Source: Planctopirus ephydatiae (GTDB lineage Bacteria; Planctomycetota; Planctomycetia; Planctomycetales; Planctomycetaceae). Taken from it: a stretch of 64,000 nt of DNA. This document shows positions 48,220 to 59,049 of the stretch, piece by piece. Position 1 is the first letter of the stretch. Each line of letters opens with the position of its first letter. The notes below the pieces were generated by a model. It saw only the letters and a program-made list of their open reading frames with translations. It searched no databases and was not told the DNA's origin. Location: positions 3,187,501-3,251,500 of the forward strand of contig NZ_CP036299.1 in the NCBI RefSeq assembly GCF_007752345.1. The letters are read 5' to 3'. The position numbers and the translations under genes were made by a program.

Positions 48220-49665
48220 TCACAACATCACTTCCCGAATGATTCGACCATGGACATCGGTGATCTTGCGGTCGAAACCATTGTGGTACCAGCTCAGCCG
48301 CTGGTAATCGAAACCCATTAAGTGCAGAACTGTGGCATAGAACTCCCAGACATTGGTCGGGTTCATCACGGAGCGGCGGCCGAAATCGTCGGTCGCACCG
48401 TACACCGTTCCACCTTTCACACCAGCGCCCATCATCCAGACCGTAAAGGCATCCGGGTTGTGATCGCGGCCTGTCGTATTGGCCTGATGTGTCGGCATGC
48501 GGCCAAATTCGGTGGTCCAGAGAACGAGTGTGTCTTCGAGCAGCCCTCGCTGCTTCAAATCTGTAAGTAAAGCCGCTGTGGGTTGATCAAAAACCGGAGC
48601 GTGGCGTTCGTAATCCGCTTTGAGTGTCTTGTGAGCATCCCAGTTGAGCAGTCCATCCACACCACTTGCGCGGGATGCACAGTAAAGATTGACAAACCTG
48701 ACTCCGCGTTCGAGGAGGCGGCGGGAGAGCAGACAGTTTTTGGCATAGGCAGCCAGGAGCTTGTTCTCACTGGTCGTTCCATATGCCTCATGCGTTTGCA
48801 GCGACTCGGAAGCCAGATCGGAGACTTCGGGAGCCGAAATCTGCATCCGCGCGGCCAGTTCATACGCTGCAATTCGTGCAGCGAGCACTGTTTCAGATGA
48901 GTTTCTTTCCAGATGTTGTTCGTTCAGTTGTTTGAGATACTCTCGTGTGGCGGCCTCTTCATCGGCATTCATTGAAGCTGGTCTCTTCAAATTGCGAATA
49001 TCGAGATGAGCCGCCATCACCACGGCCTGGTGCTTTGCCGGTAGAAATCCATTGCTCCAGTTGGCCTTTCCATTGGGTGGCTCTCCACGCAGATCAGGAA
49101 GCGCCACAAATGTCGGCAGGTTGTCATTCTCACTTCCCAGTGCATAACTGAGCCAGGCACCGGCACTCGGAAAACCTTCCTGAACATGGCCGGTGTTCAT
49201 GAGTACGCAACCGGGACCATGCGTATTCGTCTTGGCCTTCATGGAGTGAATGAAAGCGATGTCGTCCACGTGGCTGGCCATAAGCGGCAACAGCGACGAG
49301 ATCCGTTTTCCCGTCTGACCACAAGGCACAAACTCCCACGGTGGAGCCATGAGATTTCCATTCTTTCCCTGAAAGGAAACCATATTCTCTTCACCAGGAA
49401 GTGGCTGACCAGATCTTGCAAAAAGTTCTGGCTTGTAATCCCAGAGATCGACATGCGAAGCCGCTCCCGGGCAATAGATTTGCAGCACACGTTTGGCTTT
49501 GGCAGGGAAATGAGTCTGGCCGATGCCGGGAACCCAAGTTGAACCTGAGGTCTCGGAGGCTTCTGCGGCGTTCGCGAGAAGACCATCCCGCATCAATAGA
49601 TGTGATAATCCCAAGCCACTGAGTGAACCACAGATCGTTTCGAGAAAGTCTCTGCGAGTTGTCAT
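48220..49665 (-). CDS. DUF1501 protein
   Basis: A 481-residue DUF1501 protein, second in the window. The N-terminus TTRRDFLETICGSLSGLGLSHLL is twin-arginine-like. Family landmarks: RVLQIYCPGAASHVDLWDYKP, GSENDNLPTFVALPDLRGEP, VRFVNLYCASRASG, LVLWTTEFGRMPTHQANTTGRDHNPDAFTVWMMGAGVKGGTVYG, and the C-terminal DVHGRIIREVM. Metal-type His and Asp residues of the sulfatase-like fold are kept (GRDHNPD). It lies 67 bases downstream of a DUF1549/DUF1553 gene on the same strand, the usual planctomycete pair. No activity is established for the family. Confidence 0.92.
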   Translation of the reverse strand: MTTRRDFLETICGSLSGLGLSHLLMRDGLLANAAEASETSGSTWVPGIGQTHFPAKAKRVLQIYCPGAASHVDLWDYKPELFARSGQPLPGEENMVSFQGKNGNLMAPPWEFVPCGQTGKRISSLLPLMASHVDDIAFIHSMKAKTNTHGPGCVLMNTGHVQEGFPSAGAWLSYALGSENDNLPTFVALPDLRGEPPNGKANWSNGFLPAKHQAVVMAAHLDIRNLKRPASMNADEEAATREYLKQLNEQHLERNSSETVLAARIAAYELAARMQISAPEVSDLASESLQTHEAYGTTSENKLLAAYAKNCLLSRRLLERGVRFVNLYCASRASGVDGLLNWDAHKTLKADYERHAPVFDQPTAALLTDLKQRGLLEDTLVLWTTEFGRMPTHQANTTGRDHNPDAFTVWMMGAGVKGGTVYGATDDFGRRSVMNPTNVWEFYATVLHLMGFDYQRLSWYHNGFDRKITDVHGRIIREVML

Positions 49666-49732
49666 GCTGGATTTCTCTCACATAAGTTGCTGTACAAGGA
49701 TTTGACCAAAAGGGAAAACCAACAATTCAGAA

Positions 49733-52150
49733 TCAGCGGATAAAGATAAACTCGTTGGAATTGAGCATGGCATGGCAAAACGCCTTGAGACCAACCTGCT
49801 GAATCACCTTCGCCGCTTGAAAGATCTCCCGATCGGTGGGTGGACGACCATAGGCGAGAAGAAATGCCAATTGTATGCGGGCTTGGGAATCTGAGTTGAT
49901 CTGCTCCAGTCTGTCGGCGAACTTTGCGGCCATATCGATGGAGAACTGATGGTTCATCATCGTCAAAGCCTGGAGCGGAGTGGTGGTCGAAGCCCTCCGA
50001 GGCTCGGCGAGGGCCGGATCGGGGCAATCGAAATCGGTGAGCACATCAACACGAGAGGCACGCGCTGTGTGGTGGTAAACGGTCCTGCGGTAAGTCTCCG
50101 GGCCATGGACATCTTTAGGAACATAAGTCGCCACGTTATCCTGCTGATACTCATACAGGCGAAATCCAGGCCCACCCATCGACAGGTTAAGCACTCCAGC
50201 GGCATTGAGCATGGAATCGCGGATTTCCTCAGCACTCAGTCGCCTGGGAGGAAATCGCCACAAGAGACGACTGGCGGCGTCACGCTTTCCTTGATCATCC
50301 CGCCAGTCGGACGATTGCCTGTAAGCCTGGGAAGTCAGAATCAGCTTGTGAATCGGCTTGAGCTTCCAGCCACTTTTGAGCAATTCTCCCGCAAGCCAAT
50401 CCAGAAGAGCAGGGTGCGTCGGCCGACCTCCGAGATATCCGAAGTCACTTGGCGTGTCGACCATCCCGGAACCAAAGTGATACTGCCAGATGCGATTTGC
50501 CAGAACTCGCGGCACAAGTGGCTGGTCGGGTGCCGTCAGCCAGTTGGCCAAAGCCACACGACGGGTAGCTTCCTGAGTCAGATCTGCCACTTCGTATTTC
50601 GACGGAAGTGCGTTGAAGACATCGAGCCCAGAGGGCAACACGATCTCACTTCGCTGCTGGGGGTCACCACCCACAAAGACATAAAACGGGCCGGGTGCCG
50701 ATCGATGACTTCCCACCCACCAGACAGGGAGAGTGGGAATCTTTGCGATCTGAGCATCAAGTTCCGCAATCTCACCTTTTAATACGTTCAGCCGATCCTG
50801 CAGTTTCGTGATGGAATCGTCCGCGGAGTTTTCGGAAGAGGATTCGGTCTGTGTTTTCTTGAGTTCCGCCAATCGCTTCTCAATCTCGGTCTTTTCATTC
50901 TGCTTGGGGTGTCTGAGCTTCTGCAGAGGCTCAAGAGCCGCAGCGCGAGCCTGGCGAGCCTCGGATGTAGCAACTTCCCGCGGCCCATGGACTGTCCCCG
51001 CAAAGGTGGCGTAGAAGGCGTAGTAGTCGCGGGCGAGAATCGGGTCAAACTTGTGATCGTGGCAACGGGCACAGCCAATCGATAACCCTAAGAATGCTTC
51101 ACCCGTCGCGCGGATCATCTCATCCATCTGATCAGCTCGAATCTGGGCGGCTGCGACAGCATCCTGATTTCCCACATCGTCGTAGGGCCCCGCCACCAGA
51201 AAGGCCGAGCCAACTTCGATCTCCGGCTGATCTTTGCCAATCACATCACCCGCCAGATGCTCGTGGATCAGGCGGTCGAACGGCTTGTCCTCATTGAAAC
51301 TGCGGATGATGTAATCGCGGAACGGCCAGAGGTTGGTGATGATCTCATTGCGTTCGTAACCGCGGCTCTCACCGAAGCGAATCACATCGAGCCAGTGTCG
51401 CCCCCATTGTTCACCGTAACGAGGGCTGGCCAGTAAACGGTCAATCAACTGTTCGATAGCGGCATCATTCAAGCCGTCGGGACAGGCCTGGACGAACTGC
51501 TCAATCTCTTCAGGTGTCGGCGGTAAGCCGGTTAAATCGAAAGTGATGCGGCGAATGAATTCGTAGGGCGTGGCGGGAGGATTGGGCGACAACCCTTTCG
51601 CCTGCATTTCCGGCATTAGAAAACGGTCGATGGGATGAGTGCGCCACGCTTCAGGCCCCGTTGTGACCTCAGGGGGGACAACCTCGGCTAACGGCTGAAA
51701 CGACCAGAAGCTGGCATCGGCCTTGGATTTCTCCTTGAGCACCAATCCCTCTGGCCAGGGTGCGCCCAGGCTGATCCATTGCCTGAGTGACTGAGCTTCC
51801 AATTCGGTGAGAGCGTCTCCTTTCTCGGGCATCTCAGGCTTATCGCCCTCGTGCGGGATGGTTCTGAGATAGAGCGAGCTTGCAAGAGGCTGGCCGGGAA
51901 CGAGTGCCACACCACTCTCTCCCCCTTTGAGGAGATTCTGGGCTGTCGTGATGTCGAACTGCCCCTTGAGATTATCCGCCCGATGACAGCTCACACACTT
52001 GGCTGCCAGCGCCGGTGCGACTGTCTCACGAAAGAGTCTGACTGCCTGCTCTTTCGCATCTTCTGCCATACCATGCTGTGAAAAAAGAGCACAGACCACC
52101 ACAGCGAAAAACATCGAGTTGAGCAGTCGCCATGTGAGAGTCCGACGCAT
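49733..52150 (-). CDS. PSCyt1/DUF1549/DUF1553 secreted cytochrome-like protein
   Basis: An 805-residue exported protein with the full domain set. A signal peptide (residues about 8-29) precedes PSCyt1 with CVSCH in ALAAKCVSCHRADNLKG. DUF1549 follows (HPIDRFLMPEMQAKG, RRITFDLTGLPPTPEEI), with a second site CARCH in LSIGCARCHDHKFDPILARDYY. A coiled-coil insert of about 80 residues rich in Lys/Glu (about 395-475) comes next, then DUF1553 (LVPRVLANRIWQYHFGSGMV, THPALLDWLAGELL, ending SNEFIFIR). GGAG lies 8 bases before ATG 52150. With the DUF1501 gene it forms an operon. It may be a periplasmic electron-transfer protein; the exact role is unknown. Confidence 0.92.
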   Translation of the reverse strand: MRRTLTWRLLNSMFFAVVVCALFSQHGMAEDAKEQAVRLFRETVAPALAAKCVSCHRADNLKGQFDITTAQNLLKGGESGVALVPGQPLASSLYLRTIPHEGDKPEMPEKGDALTELEAQSLRQWISLGAPWPEGLVLKEKSKADASFWSFQPLAEVVPPEVTTGPEAWRTHPIDRFLMPEMQAKGLSPNPPATPYEFIRRITFDLTGLPPTPEEIEQFVQACPDGLNDAAIEQLIDRLLASPRYGEQWGRHWLDVIRFGESRGYERNEIITNLWPFRDYIIRSFNEDKPFDRLIHEHLAGDVIGKDQPEIEVGSAFLVAGPYDDVGNQDAVAAAQIRADQMDEMIRATGEAFLGLSIGCARCHDHKFDPILARDYYAFYATFAGTVHGPREVATSEARQARAAALEPLQKLRHPKQNEKTEIEKRLAELKKTQTESSSENSADDSITKLQDRLNVLKGEIAELDAQIAKIPTLPVWWVGSHRSAPGPFYVFVGGDPQQRSEIVLPSGLDVFNALPSKYEVADLTQEATRRVALANWLTAPDQPLVPRVLANRIWQYHFGSGMVDTPSDFGYLGGRPTHPALLDWLAGELLKSGWKLKPIHKLILTSQAYRQSSDWRDDQGKRDAASRLLWRFPPRRLSAEEIRDSMLNAAGVLNLSMGGPGFRLYEYQQDNVATYVPKDVHGPETYRRTVYHHTARASRVDVLTDFDCPDPALAEPRRASTTTPLQALTMMNHQFSIDMAAKFADRLEQINSDSQARIQLAFLLAYGRPPTDREIFQAAKVIQQVGLKAFCHAMLNSNEFIFIR

Positions 52151-52378
52151 GCGACAACTCCAGATAGGCCCATCAAGGCAGGGAACTCCACCGGTGTTGA
52201 GTCACCAGCAAAGCTAATGCAGAAATCCGGCAGGATCAACAGAGAGCAATGAGCCAGGCCCACCCTGACTCACTCAGTCCTCACCGGTTTTACCCCTCCC
52301 CACGCCTGCACGCAACAACATTCTGGCAATGCTTGATGCGTGTGGATGCAACGACTGCCTGATCGTGGCCGCAAGTTA

Positions 52379-52891
52379 TCAGCGCGGAATTGATCGCTTA
52401 TCGAGTCGCTGCGGCTCTTCTTCGGAAATTGGGATAGGCACGACTCTATCTATGGAATCTGTATCGTCGGCGATTTTCAGAACATCACGACAATACTGAT
52501 GACAACTGATGCACATCGTCAGCGATTGCATATAGGTAAATGCAGCACCATCCAAGTTGCGATCGTCAGCGAGCTTGATAAGTTTCTGGGATTGTCTTTT
52601 CAGCTCTGTTCGATGGTGTGAATAAATCTGGTCGCTGTGACCGGCCCATTCCGTCGCTTCGCAGATGCGATTCAACTCTTCCGCTCCACGACGGATCTCG
52701 GCAAAATCTTCCGAGACCAGCCCGCTAACCACTCTTTGCGAACTGGCCAGCTTTGCGAGCATCAGCGCCGACAGTTTATCATCGCGCCGTGAATCTGGAA
52801 CTGCCCGCTGTTGGGCACCCGCTGTCAGCCACGCCCCCGCGACCAACAAAACGGCAACAGCCCCAATTCCCCATCGTTTTGACGCTGACAT
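52379..52891 (-). CDS. Small exported c-type cytochrome (cytochrome c'-like)
   Basis: A 170-residue protein read from ATG 52891, which has GGAG 8 bases upstream and a signal peptide (WGIGAVAVLLVAGAWLTAG). An in-frame ATG at 52948 would put 19 polar residues before it. The mature part is mainly helical. A single CISCH heme site near residue 123 lies toward the end of a helical bundle, as in cytochrome c' proteins. The last 40 residues are Asp/Pro/Arg-rich. It lies 228 bases upstream of the large PSCyt1 gene on the same strand and could be a redox partner, which is inference. Confidence 0.8.
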   Translation of the reverse strand: MSASKRWGIGAVAVLLVAGAWLTAGAQQRAVPDSRRDDKLSALMLAKLASSQRVVSGLVSEDFAEIRRGAEELNRICEATEWAGHSDQIYSHHRTELKRQSQKLIKLADDRNLDGAAFTYMQSLTMCISCHQYCRDVLKIADDTDSIDRVVPIPISEEEPQRLDKRSIPR

Positions 52892-53313
52892 TGTAAATTC
52901 TCCAATTCTGCAGGCGTTCCCTCGCACTTCTGTTATCGGCACAGCCATCGAAGCTTCCGAAGTGATTGTGCCGACAGAATCGATCGCTCAAAAAATATTC
53001 AAGAAAGACGGGATCGGCCTCGGCGGAGATCGACAACGTTGTTCTGCCACTGAAACATAGAGTTTGCATCGCACGTTGGTAGGCAGCATACCCCGTAGGA
53101 AATTCCGACTTCTACCGGGGTGGCTACGCTGCAAGAGGTTGCCAGAGCAAGGCGGTCTAAGCAGCTTCAACATCTGTTATCTGAGGCACACAAGTAGCCC
53201 GAAGACGGGCTAGCTGTGCTACTTAGCTCGCTACAGATGTTGCAATTGAATACCTGTGTTGGTGCAATCCGTCGGAACTTCTTGCACCCTACGAAACCAG
53301 TGGTAACGAGTCT
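52892..53313. other. Intergenic region (422 bases) with palindromic elements
   Basis: Between thiC and the small cytochrome gene, both leftward. The right half (53083-53242) has stacked inverted repeats, described separately. The left half should hold the cytochrome promoter and has no recognised element. Confidence 0.5.
53083..53242. repeat. Two neighbouring palindromic elements downstream of thiC
   Basis: Element 1: an imperfect inverted repeat, arms 53083-53098 (GCAGCATACCCCGTAG) and 53112-53132. Element 2: outer arms CAACATCTGT (53168-53177) and ACAGATGTTG (53233-53242), enclosing an inner hairpin 53189-53201 / 53206-53218 with 11 of 13 pairs and loop AAGA. The inner GTAGCCCG...CGGGCTA resembles the hairpin near 43.7 kb. 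Confidence 0.75.
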
Positions 53314-55167
<1,854 letters not shown>

Positions 55168-55460
55168 TCCGTGAAATACCTTCCATTATCGAGACTGGGA
55201 AATCGGCCTGTCGAAGGCGGAGTCCAGCGTTGTTGACTCAGAACCATCAGATGGTGGAACGAAAGACGACTACACCAAACCATAACGCCGGTGTCGGTGC
55301 CTGTTGCAAATCCTCCACTATCCTAGTGGCCCGCGCTGCATTTGCAAACTGCCTAACGGGACGAGATGAGCGACACAGCCTACATCGCTGATTGAAATAC
55401 TTGAAGCATTACGGAGTCAATGGCCGGTCATACTTGCATCCGTCGATACCAAGACCAGCT

Positions 55461-56357
55461 TCAGGCGACTGAGGGAAGGAGCATCGGCATGACGCTTTGT
55501 ACAAAAGCCGATAGCCTCTCAGATGATTGGAGGGCCGACTCGCGGAGACTCCAGAGATCGTTGATACTCCCCGGCCGATTCAAAATCGCGCCCACGAGAG
55601 CGCCGGCTCGAACACTGCCTGTGGGCCCGGAAACTGTCAGAATTTCTGGAGGGAGGTTTGTTTTCGCATCATCACTGATGACGCGAATTGAAATCATCCG
55701 GCAATGGCGAGTTCGGCAGGCATCAGCGACACCCCAGGTTTCCATTTCGGCAGCCAAGGCTCCAGTGTTCTCAAAAACAACTTGCTTTTCTTTGACAGTG
55801 CGTATGATTTGGGGAACTGTCACGATGGAACCCGTGAAGATTTTATTCGCTGGCTCAGAAGCCATCGAGAGCCCCAGTTGAATGGCTGGTTGAGTTGTCC
55901 CATAAAGCTGGACGTTTTCCGCCAGAATCAGACTCCCTTTCGATAACGACGGATCAAGTCCACCAGCAAAGCCGGCTGAGATGATCCACTGTGGATTGAA
56001 AGCATCGATGGCTGCATGTGTCGCTCGGCGAGCCCGATCCAGCCCGATCCCCGATTCGACAATGGCCACAGGATGCCCCTTCCAGAAACCACCATGGAAG
56101 ACAAAATCCCCACCTTGAACGTGATGAGGATGTTTGAGCGAGGCCAGAAGAGGAGCGATTTCAATTCGAAGAGCTGCGATGATCACGATTGCCGGGCTGG
56201 GAGTTTCCTCTTCATCGGCAGTTGTCTGGGCCTGCCCTGATGCTGCTGAATCTGACGCTTTGCCGGAATCTTGTGCTGCTCCCCGGACAGCATCCATTGC
56301 TGCCTGAGATGCCGACTGCATTACCCAACCTCGCAAAAGCCACATCAGCCAGTTCAC
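55461..56357 (-). CDS. Phosphorylase-superfamily protein (nucleosidase or hopanoid-associated type)
   Basis: A 298-residue protein with a polar, Ala/Gln-rich N-terminal 50 residues. A PNP/UDP phosphorylase-superfamily domain follows: IVIIAALRIEIAPLL, VAIVESGIGLDRARRATHAAI, IISAGFAGGLDPSLSKGSLI, and the key ENTGALAAEMETWGVADAC with the catalytic Glu-Met-Glu. VISDDAKTNLP follows. Relatives include MTA/SAH nucleosidase and the hopanoid-pathway HpnG (adenosylhopane phosphorylase); the sequence does not decide. It uses a GTG start at 56357. serC lies 61 bases upstream on the same strand. Confidence 0.85.
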   Translation of the reverse strand: MNWLMWLLRGWVMQSASQAAMDAVRGAAQDSGKASDSAASGQAQTTADEEETPSPAIVIIAALRIEIAPLLASLKHPHHVQGGDFVFHGGFWKGHPVAIVESGIGLDRARRATHAAIDAFNPQWIISAGFAGGLDPSLSKGSLILAENVQLYGTTQPAIQLGLSMASEPANKIFTGSIVTVPQIIRTVKEKQVVFENTGALAAEMETWGVADACRTRHCRMISIRVISDDAKTNLPPEILTVSGPTGSVRAGALVGAILNRPGSINDLWSLRESALQSSERLSAFVQSVMPMLLPSVA

Positions 56358-56418
56358 AATGGCCTCATTCGTTGTTGGAGTTCACGAGTCGAGTGAGAGA
56401 GATTCCTCGAACAATCAA

Positions 56419-57501
56419 CTATGCCTGACGAGCCTCGAAATCTCTCACGAATTTGACGAGCTCGACCACACCTTCCTCTGGGAAAGCGTTGTAAATGCTG
56501 GCACGCATCCCGCCGACGCTGCGGTGCCCTTTGAGTCCGTCGAAGCCGGCTTTTGTGGCCTCAGAAACAAACTGCTGGTCGATGGCCTCGTTCCCCGTGA
56601 CGAATGTCACGTTCATCAGCGATCGGCTGTCAGCCTGTGCTGTTCCTTTGAATAAGCGGCTCTGGTCAAGGTAATCATAAAGGACCTTGGCTTTGGCTTC
56701 GTTTTTGGCGGCCATGGCAGCCAGTCCACCCTGCTTAATGATCCATCCAAAGACGAGATTCATCATGAAAATGCCGAAGGTGGGCGGTGTGTTGTACATC
56801 GACTCATTTTTGGCATGAGTTCGGTACTGAAGCATGGTGGGAAGTTCTTTTGAGCCCCGCTCAATGAGATCTTTCCTGATGATCACCAGTGTGACACCGG
56901 ATGGCCCCAGATTTTTCTGCGCCCCGCCATAGATGATGCCGTACTTGGAGACGTCGATGGGCCGGGAGAAAATATCGCTGGAGGCATCGCAGACGAGGAA
57001 CGAGCCGGCTGCGGGCGTTGGCTCAGTCCTAAACTGAGTACCAAAAATCGTATTGTTCGAAGTGAAGTGAGTGTAGACAGGGGATGAACCTGGCTTCAGT
57101 TCCTGAGGAATGTAAGTGTAGTTCTTGTCTTTGCTGGAGCAGACTTCGTGAACGGTGCCGAAGCGCTGAGCTTCTTCCCGAGCTTTTTCGGACCAGACAC
57201 CGGTGATCAGATAATCTGCAGTCTGGCCGGATGTGAGAAAATTCATCGGCACCATGCTGAACTGTAAAGAAGCTCCCCCTTGTAAAAAGAGAACTTCGTA
57301 ATCATTGGAAATCCCGGCAAGCTCCCGGCAACGAGCGACAGCCTGTTCGTAAACTGCCAGAAACGCCTTACCACGGTGCGAATGCTCCATAATCCCAATG
57401 CCCGTCGAACCCAGCGAGAGCAGGTTTTCTTTGGCTTCTTCGAGGACCGATTCAGGGATAATGGCGGGGCCGGCAGAAAAGTTAAAAATTCGGGCAGTCA
57501 T
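56419..57501 (-). CDS. serC: Phosphoserine aminotransferase
   Basis: SerC moves an amino group from glutamate to 3-phosphohydroxypyruvate in serine synthesis and to 3-hydroxy-4-phosphohydroxy-2-oxobutanoate in pyridoxal phosphate synthesis. The 360-residue chain starts [23 protein letters not shown], the classical opening. It has [46 protein letters not shown] and the PLP lysine in [44 protein letters not shown] closes the fold. A nucleoside phosphorylase gene follows 61 bases downstream. Confidence 0.97.
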   Translation of the reverse strand: MTARIFNFSAGPAIIPESVLEEAKENLLSLGSTGIGIMEHSHRGKAFLAVYEQAVARCRELAGISNDYEVLFLQGGASLQFSMVPMNFLTSGQTADYLITGVWSEKAREEAQRFGTVHEVCSSKDKNYTYIPQELKPGSSPVYTHFTSNNTIFGTQFRTEPTPAAGSFLVCDASSDIFSRPIDVSKYGIIYGGAQKNLGPSGVTLVIIRKDLIERGSKELPTMLQYRTHAKNESMYNTPPTFGIFMMNLVFGWIIKQGGLAAMAAKNEAKAKVLYDYLDQSRLFKGTAQADSRSLMNVTFVTGNEAIDQQFVSEATKAGFDGLKGHRSVGGMRASIYNAFPEEGVVELVKFVRDFEARQA

Positions 57502-58019
57502 GGGAGGTTTCCGAAAATTTCGAGTGCACGAAGCTCAATCTCCACAGGGAGCCTGCGAGCAGGCCATCCGGGGAACTGATTGATCTTTCGCTACAAGGTA
57601 AATGACGTTTTTCACTGATTAGATTGTCCAGAAAGTATCAACAGATGGTTCCATTCTTGCAAAGCATCAGGCGAATTCGATTGGAATTTTTCCTCGTAAG
57701 CTGGTGAGTGACACGTCAGATCTATTGAGAATTTGAGTGTCGGTTTACGGAAGTGAGGGGTCCTTTTCCGGTTGGCAGATCGATGTGGCAAGCGTCACAA
57801 ATTACCGGAACCCCGCAAGTGGAAATTCTTGTCAGTCGAAAAACGTTGATCCATGATCGGCTTAGCCCATTTGGGAGACTTAACCGACGACCCTCTGCAG
57901 TCCTCATGAGCCGTCAGAAGGTTCGCCGATACCTCGGGGGCGGAGAGATGTGCCGGAAAAAACAGGTGAGCTGAATATCCGGCAAAACAAGTTGATCAAT
58001 GCCCGAAAGAAGGAATGGC
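57502..58019. other. Divergent intergenic region (518 bases)
   Basis: Between serC (-) and a histidine kinase (+). It contains a bulged inverted repeat, GGGGT...TCCGGT (57757-57772) with ACCGGAACCCC (57804-57814), about 30 bases apart. Small frames (57722-57907 minus, 57753-57974 plus) are not convincing genes. Promoters of both flanking genes should be here. Confidence 0.4.
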
Positions 58020-58832
58020 ATGTCAGATTCGCAGAATACGCGACTGGCGGAGCTTGAGGCCGAAATTCTGGCACTCAAGAGCGAGTTGCTGCATGCCCAG
58101 AAGGTGGCTTCTGTCGGGATGCTGGCGACTTCGATTACCCATGAGTTCAACAATATCCTCATGACAGTGATCAATTACGCGAAGATGGGGATCCGTCATA
58201 AGGATCCTGCCACCCGTGAAAAAGCCTTCGATAAGATTCTGGCTGCGGGTCAGAGAGCCTCGAAGATCACGACCGGAATGCTTTCCTACGCCAGGCGACA
58301 GGCAGATCGTCGCGAACCGACGGATCTGGTTAACCTGCTCGAAGATGTCCTGGTGCTGGTTGAAAAAGATCTCCAGATGCATCGCGTGCGGGTCGAGACC
58401 CGCTATGAACACAAACCACAAGCGAACATCAACGCCAGCCAGATTCAGCAGGTGGTGTTGAATTTGATCGTCAATGCCCGGCAGGCCATGGCGAATGGTG
58501 GGTCACTGATTGTGACTGTTCGCAGCAATATCGCTGAAGGATTTGGCGAAATTTCCATTCGGGATACCGGTTGCGGTATCCCCGCAGAGCAACTGAAGGA
58601 AATCTTCAAACCTTACTACAGCACCAAGACGAGAGACAGTCAGGGGCAGGGCGGAACCGGCCTCGGATTAGCCCTGGCCCGGGAAGTGATGGAATCTCAC
58701 GGCGGGCGGATCCGCGTGGAAAGTGCACCGGGTAAAGGGACAGCCTTTACTCTGAAACTGCCTTTAGCGGGAATTTCTCAGGCAGTGATCCCTGTCGCTC
58801 CTGCGCCGCCGATCACAATACCCGTGGCCTAA
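58020..58832 (+). CDS. Orphan soluble histidine kinase
   Basis: A compact 270-residue histidine kinase lacking membrane helices and any PAS or GAF sensor. Residues 1-30 are a short coiled coil (RLAELEAEILALKSELLHAQ). The H box is ATSITHEFNNILMTVINYA with His41, the NtrB/hybrid type. The ATPase domain has QVVLNLIVNARQAM, IRDTGCGIPAEQL and GTGLGLALAREVMESHGG. The Pro/Ala-rich tail follows the last strand. ATG 58020 is chosen because AAGGA lies 7 bases before it; ATG 57999 lacks one. No response regulator is adjacent. It lies tail-to-tail with the microcompartment operon, separated by an inverted pair of repeats. Confidence 0.9.
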   Translation: MSDSQNTRLAELEAEILALKSELLHAQKVASVGMLATSITHEFNNILMTVINYAKMGIRHKDPATREKAFDKILAAGQRASKITTGMLSYARRQADRREPTDLVNLLEDVLVLVEKDLQMHRVRVETRYEHKPQANINASQIQQVVLNLIVNARQAMANGGSLIVTVRSNIAEGFGEISIRDTGCGIPAEQLKEIFKPYYSTKTRDSQGQGGTGLGLALAREVMESHGGRIRVESAPGKGTAFTLKLPLAGISQAVIPVAPAPPITIPVA

Positions 58833-58836
58833 TCAG

Positions 58837-59023
58837 CCCTCGCCCGGTACTCCGGGAGAGAGTGGCCGCAAGGCCGGGTGAGGGTCTCGCCGATCGATTG
58901 CTCCGGCCAGAGATCGTGACCTGGAAGGCAGAGCGGAACTCCATAAGATCGAGTGCCAGCCGGACGTCGAGACTGTCAGAACTCGCCCTCACCCCGACCC
59001 TCTCCCAGCAGCGTGGGCGAGGG
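58837..59023. repeat. Inverted pair of REP-like elements
   Basis: Left copy 58837-58884 reads CCCTCGCCC, 8 bases, GGGAGAG...GGGTGAGGG. The right copy, 58986-59023, carries the same blocks on the opposite strand (CCCTCACCCC...CTCTCCC...GGGCGAGGG). About 100 bases separate them. The pair could fold into a long hairpin and lies exactly between two convergent genes (stops at 58832 and 59050). Confidence 0.8.
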
Positions 59024-59049
59024 AACCAAAACCAAGACTCAAACGGGAA

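Noticed and set aside
55168-55460. TTCTGAG upstream of thiC as part of a TPP riboswitch
   Set aside because: The partner element (ACCUGAUCUGG...AUGCCAGCG) could not be found at any suitable distance.
57722-57907. A 61-codon minus-strand frame containing CDACH, a possible heme site
   Set aside because: The frame is closed by a TGA just upstream, has no export signal, and the single CxxCH can arise by chance. It could be a remnant, but support is too thin.
57753-57974. A 73-codon + strand frame before the orphan kinase
   Set aside because: No ribosome site and no recognisable protein features; overlaps an inverted repeat.
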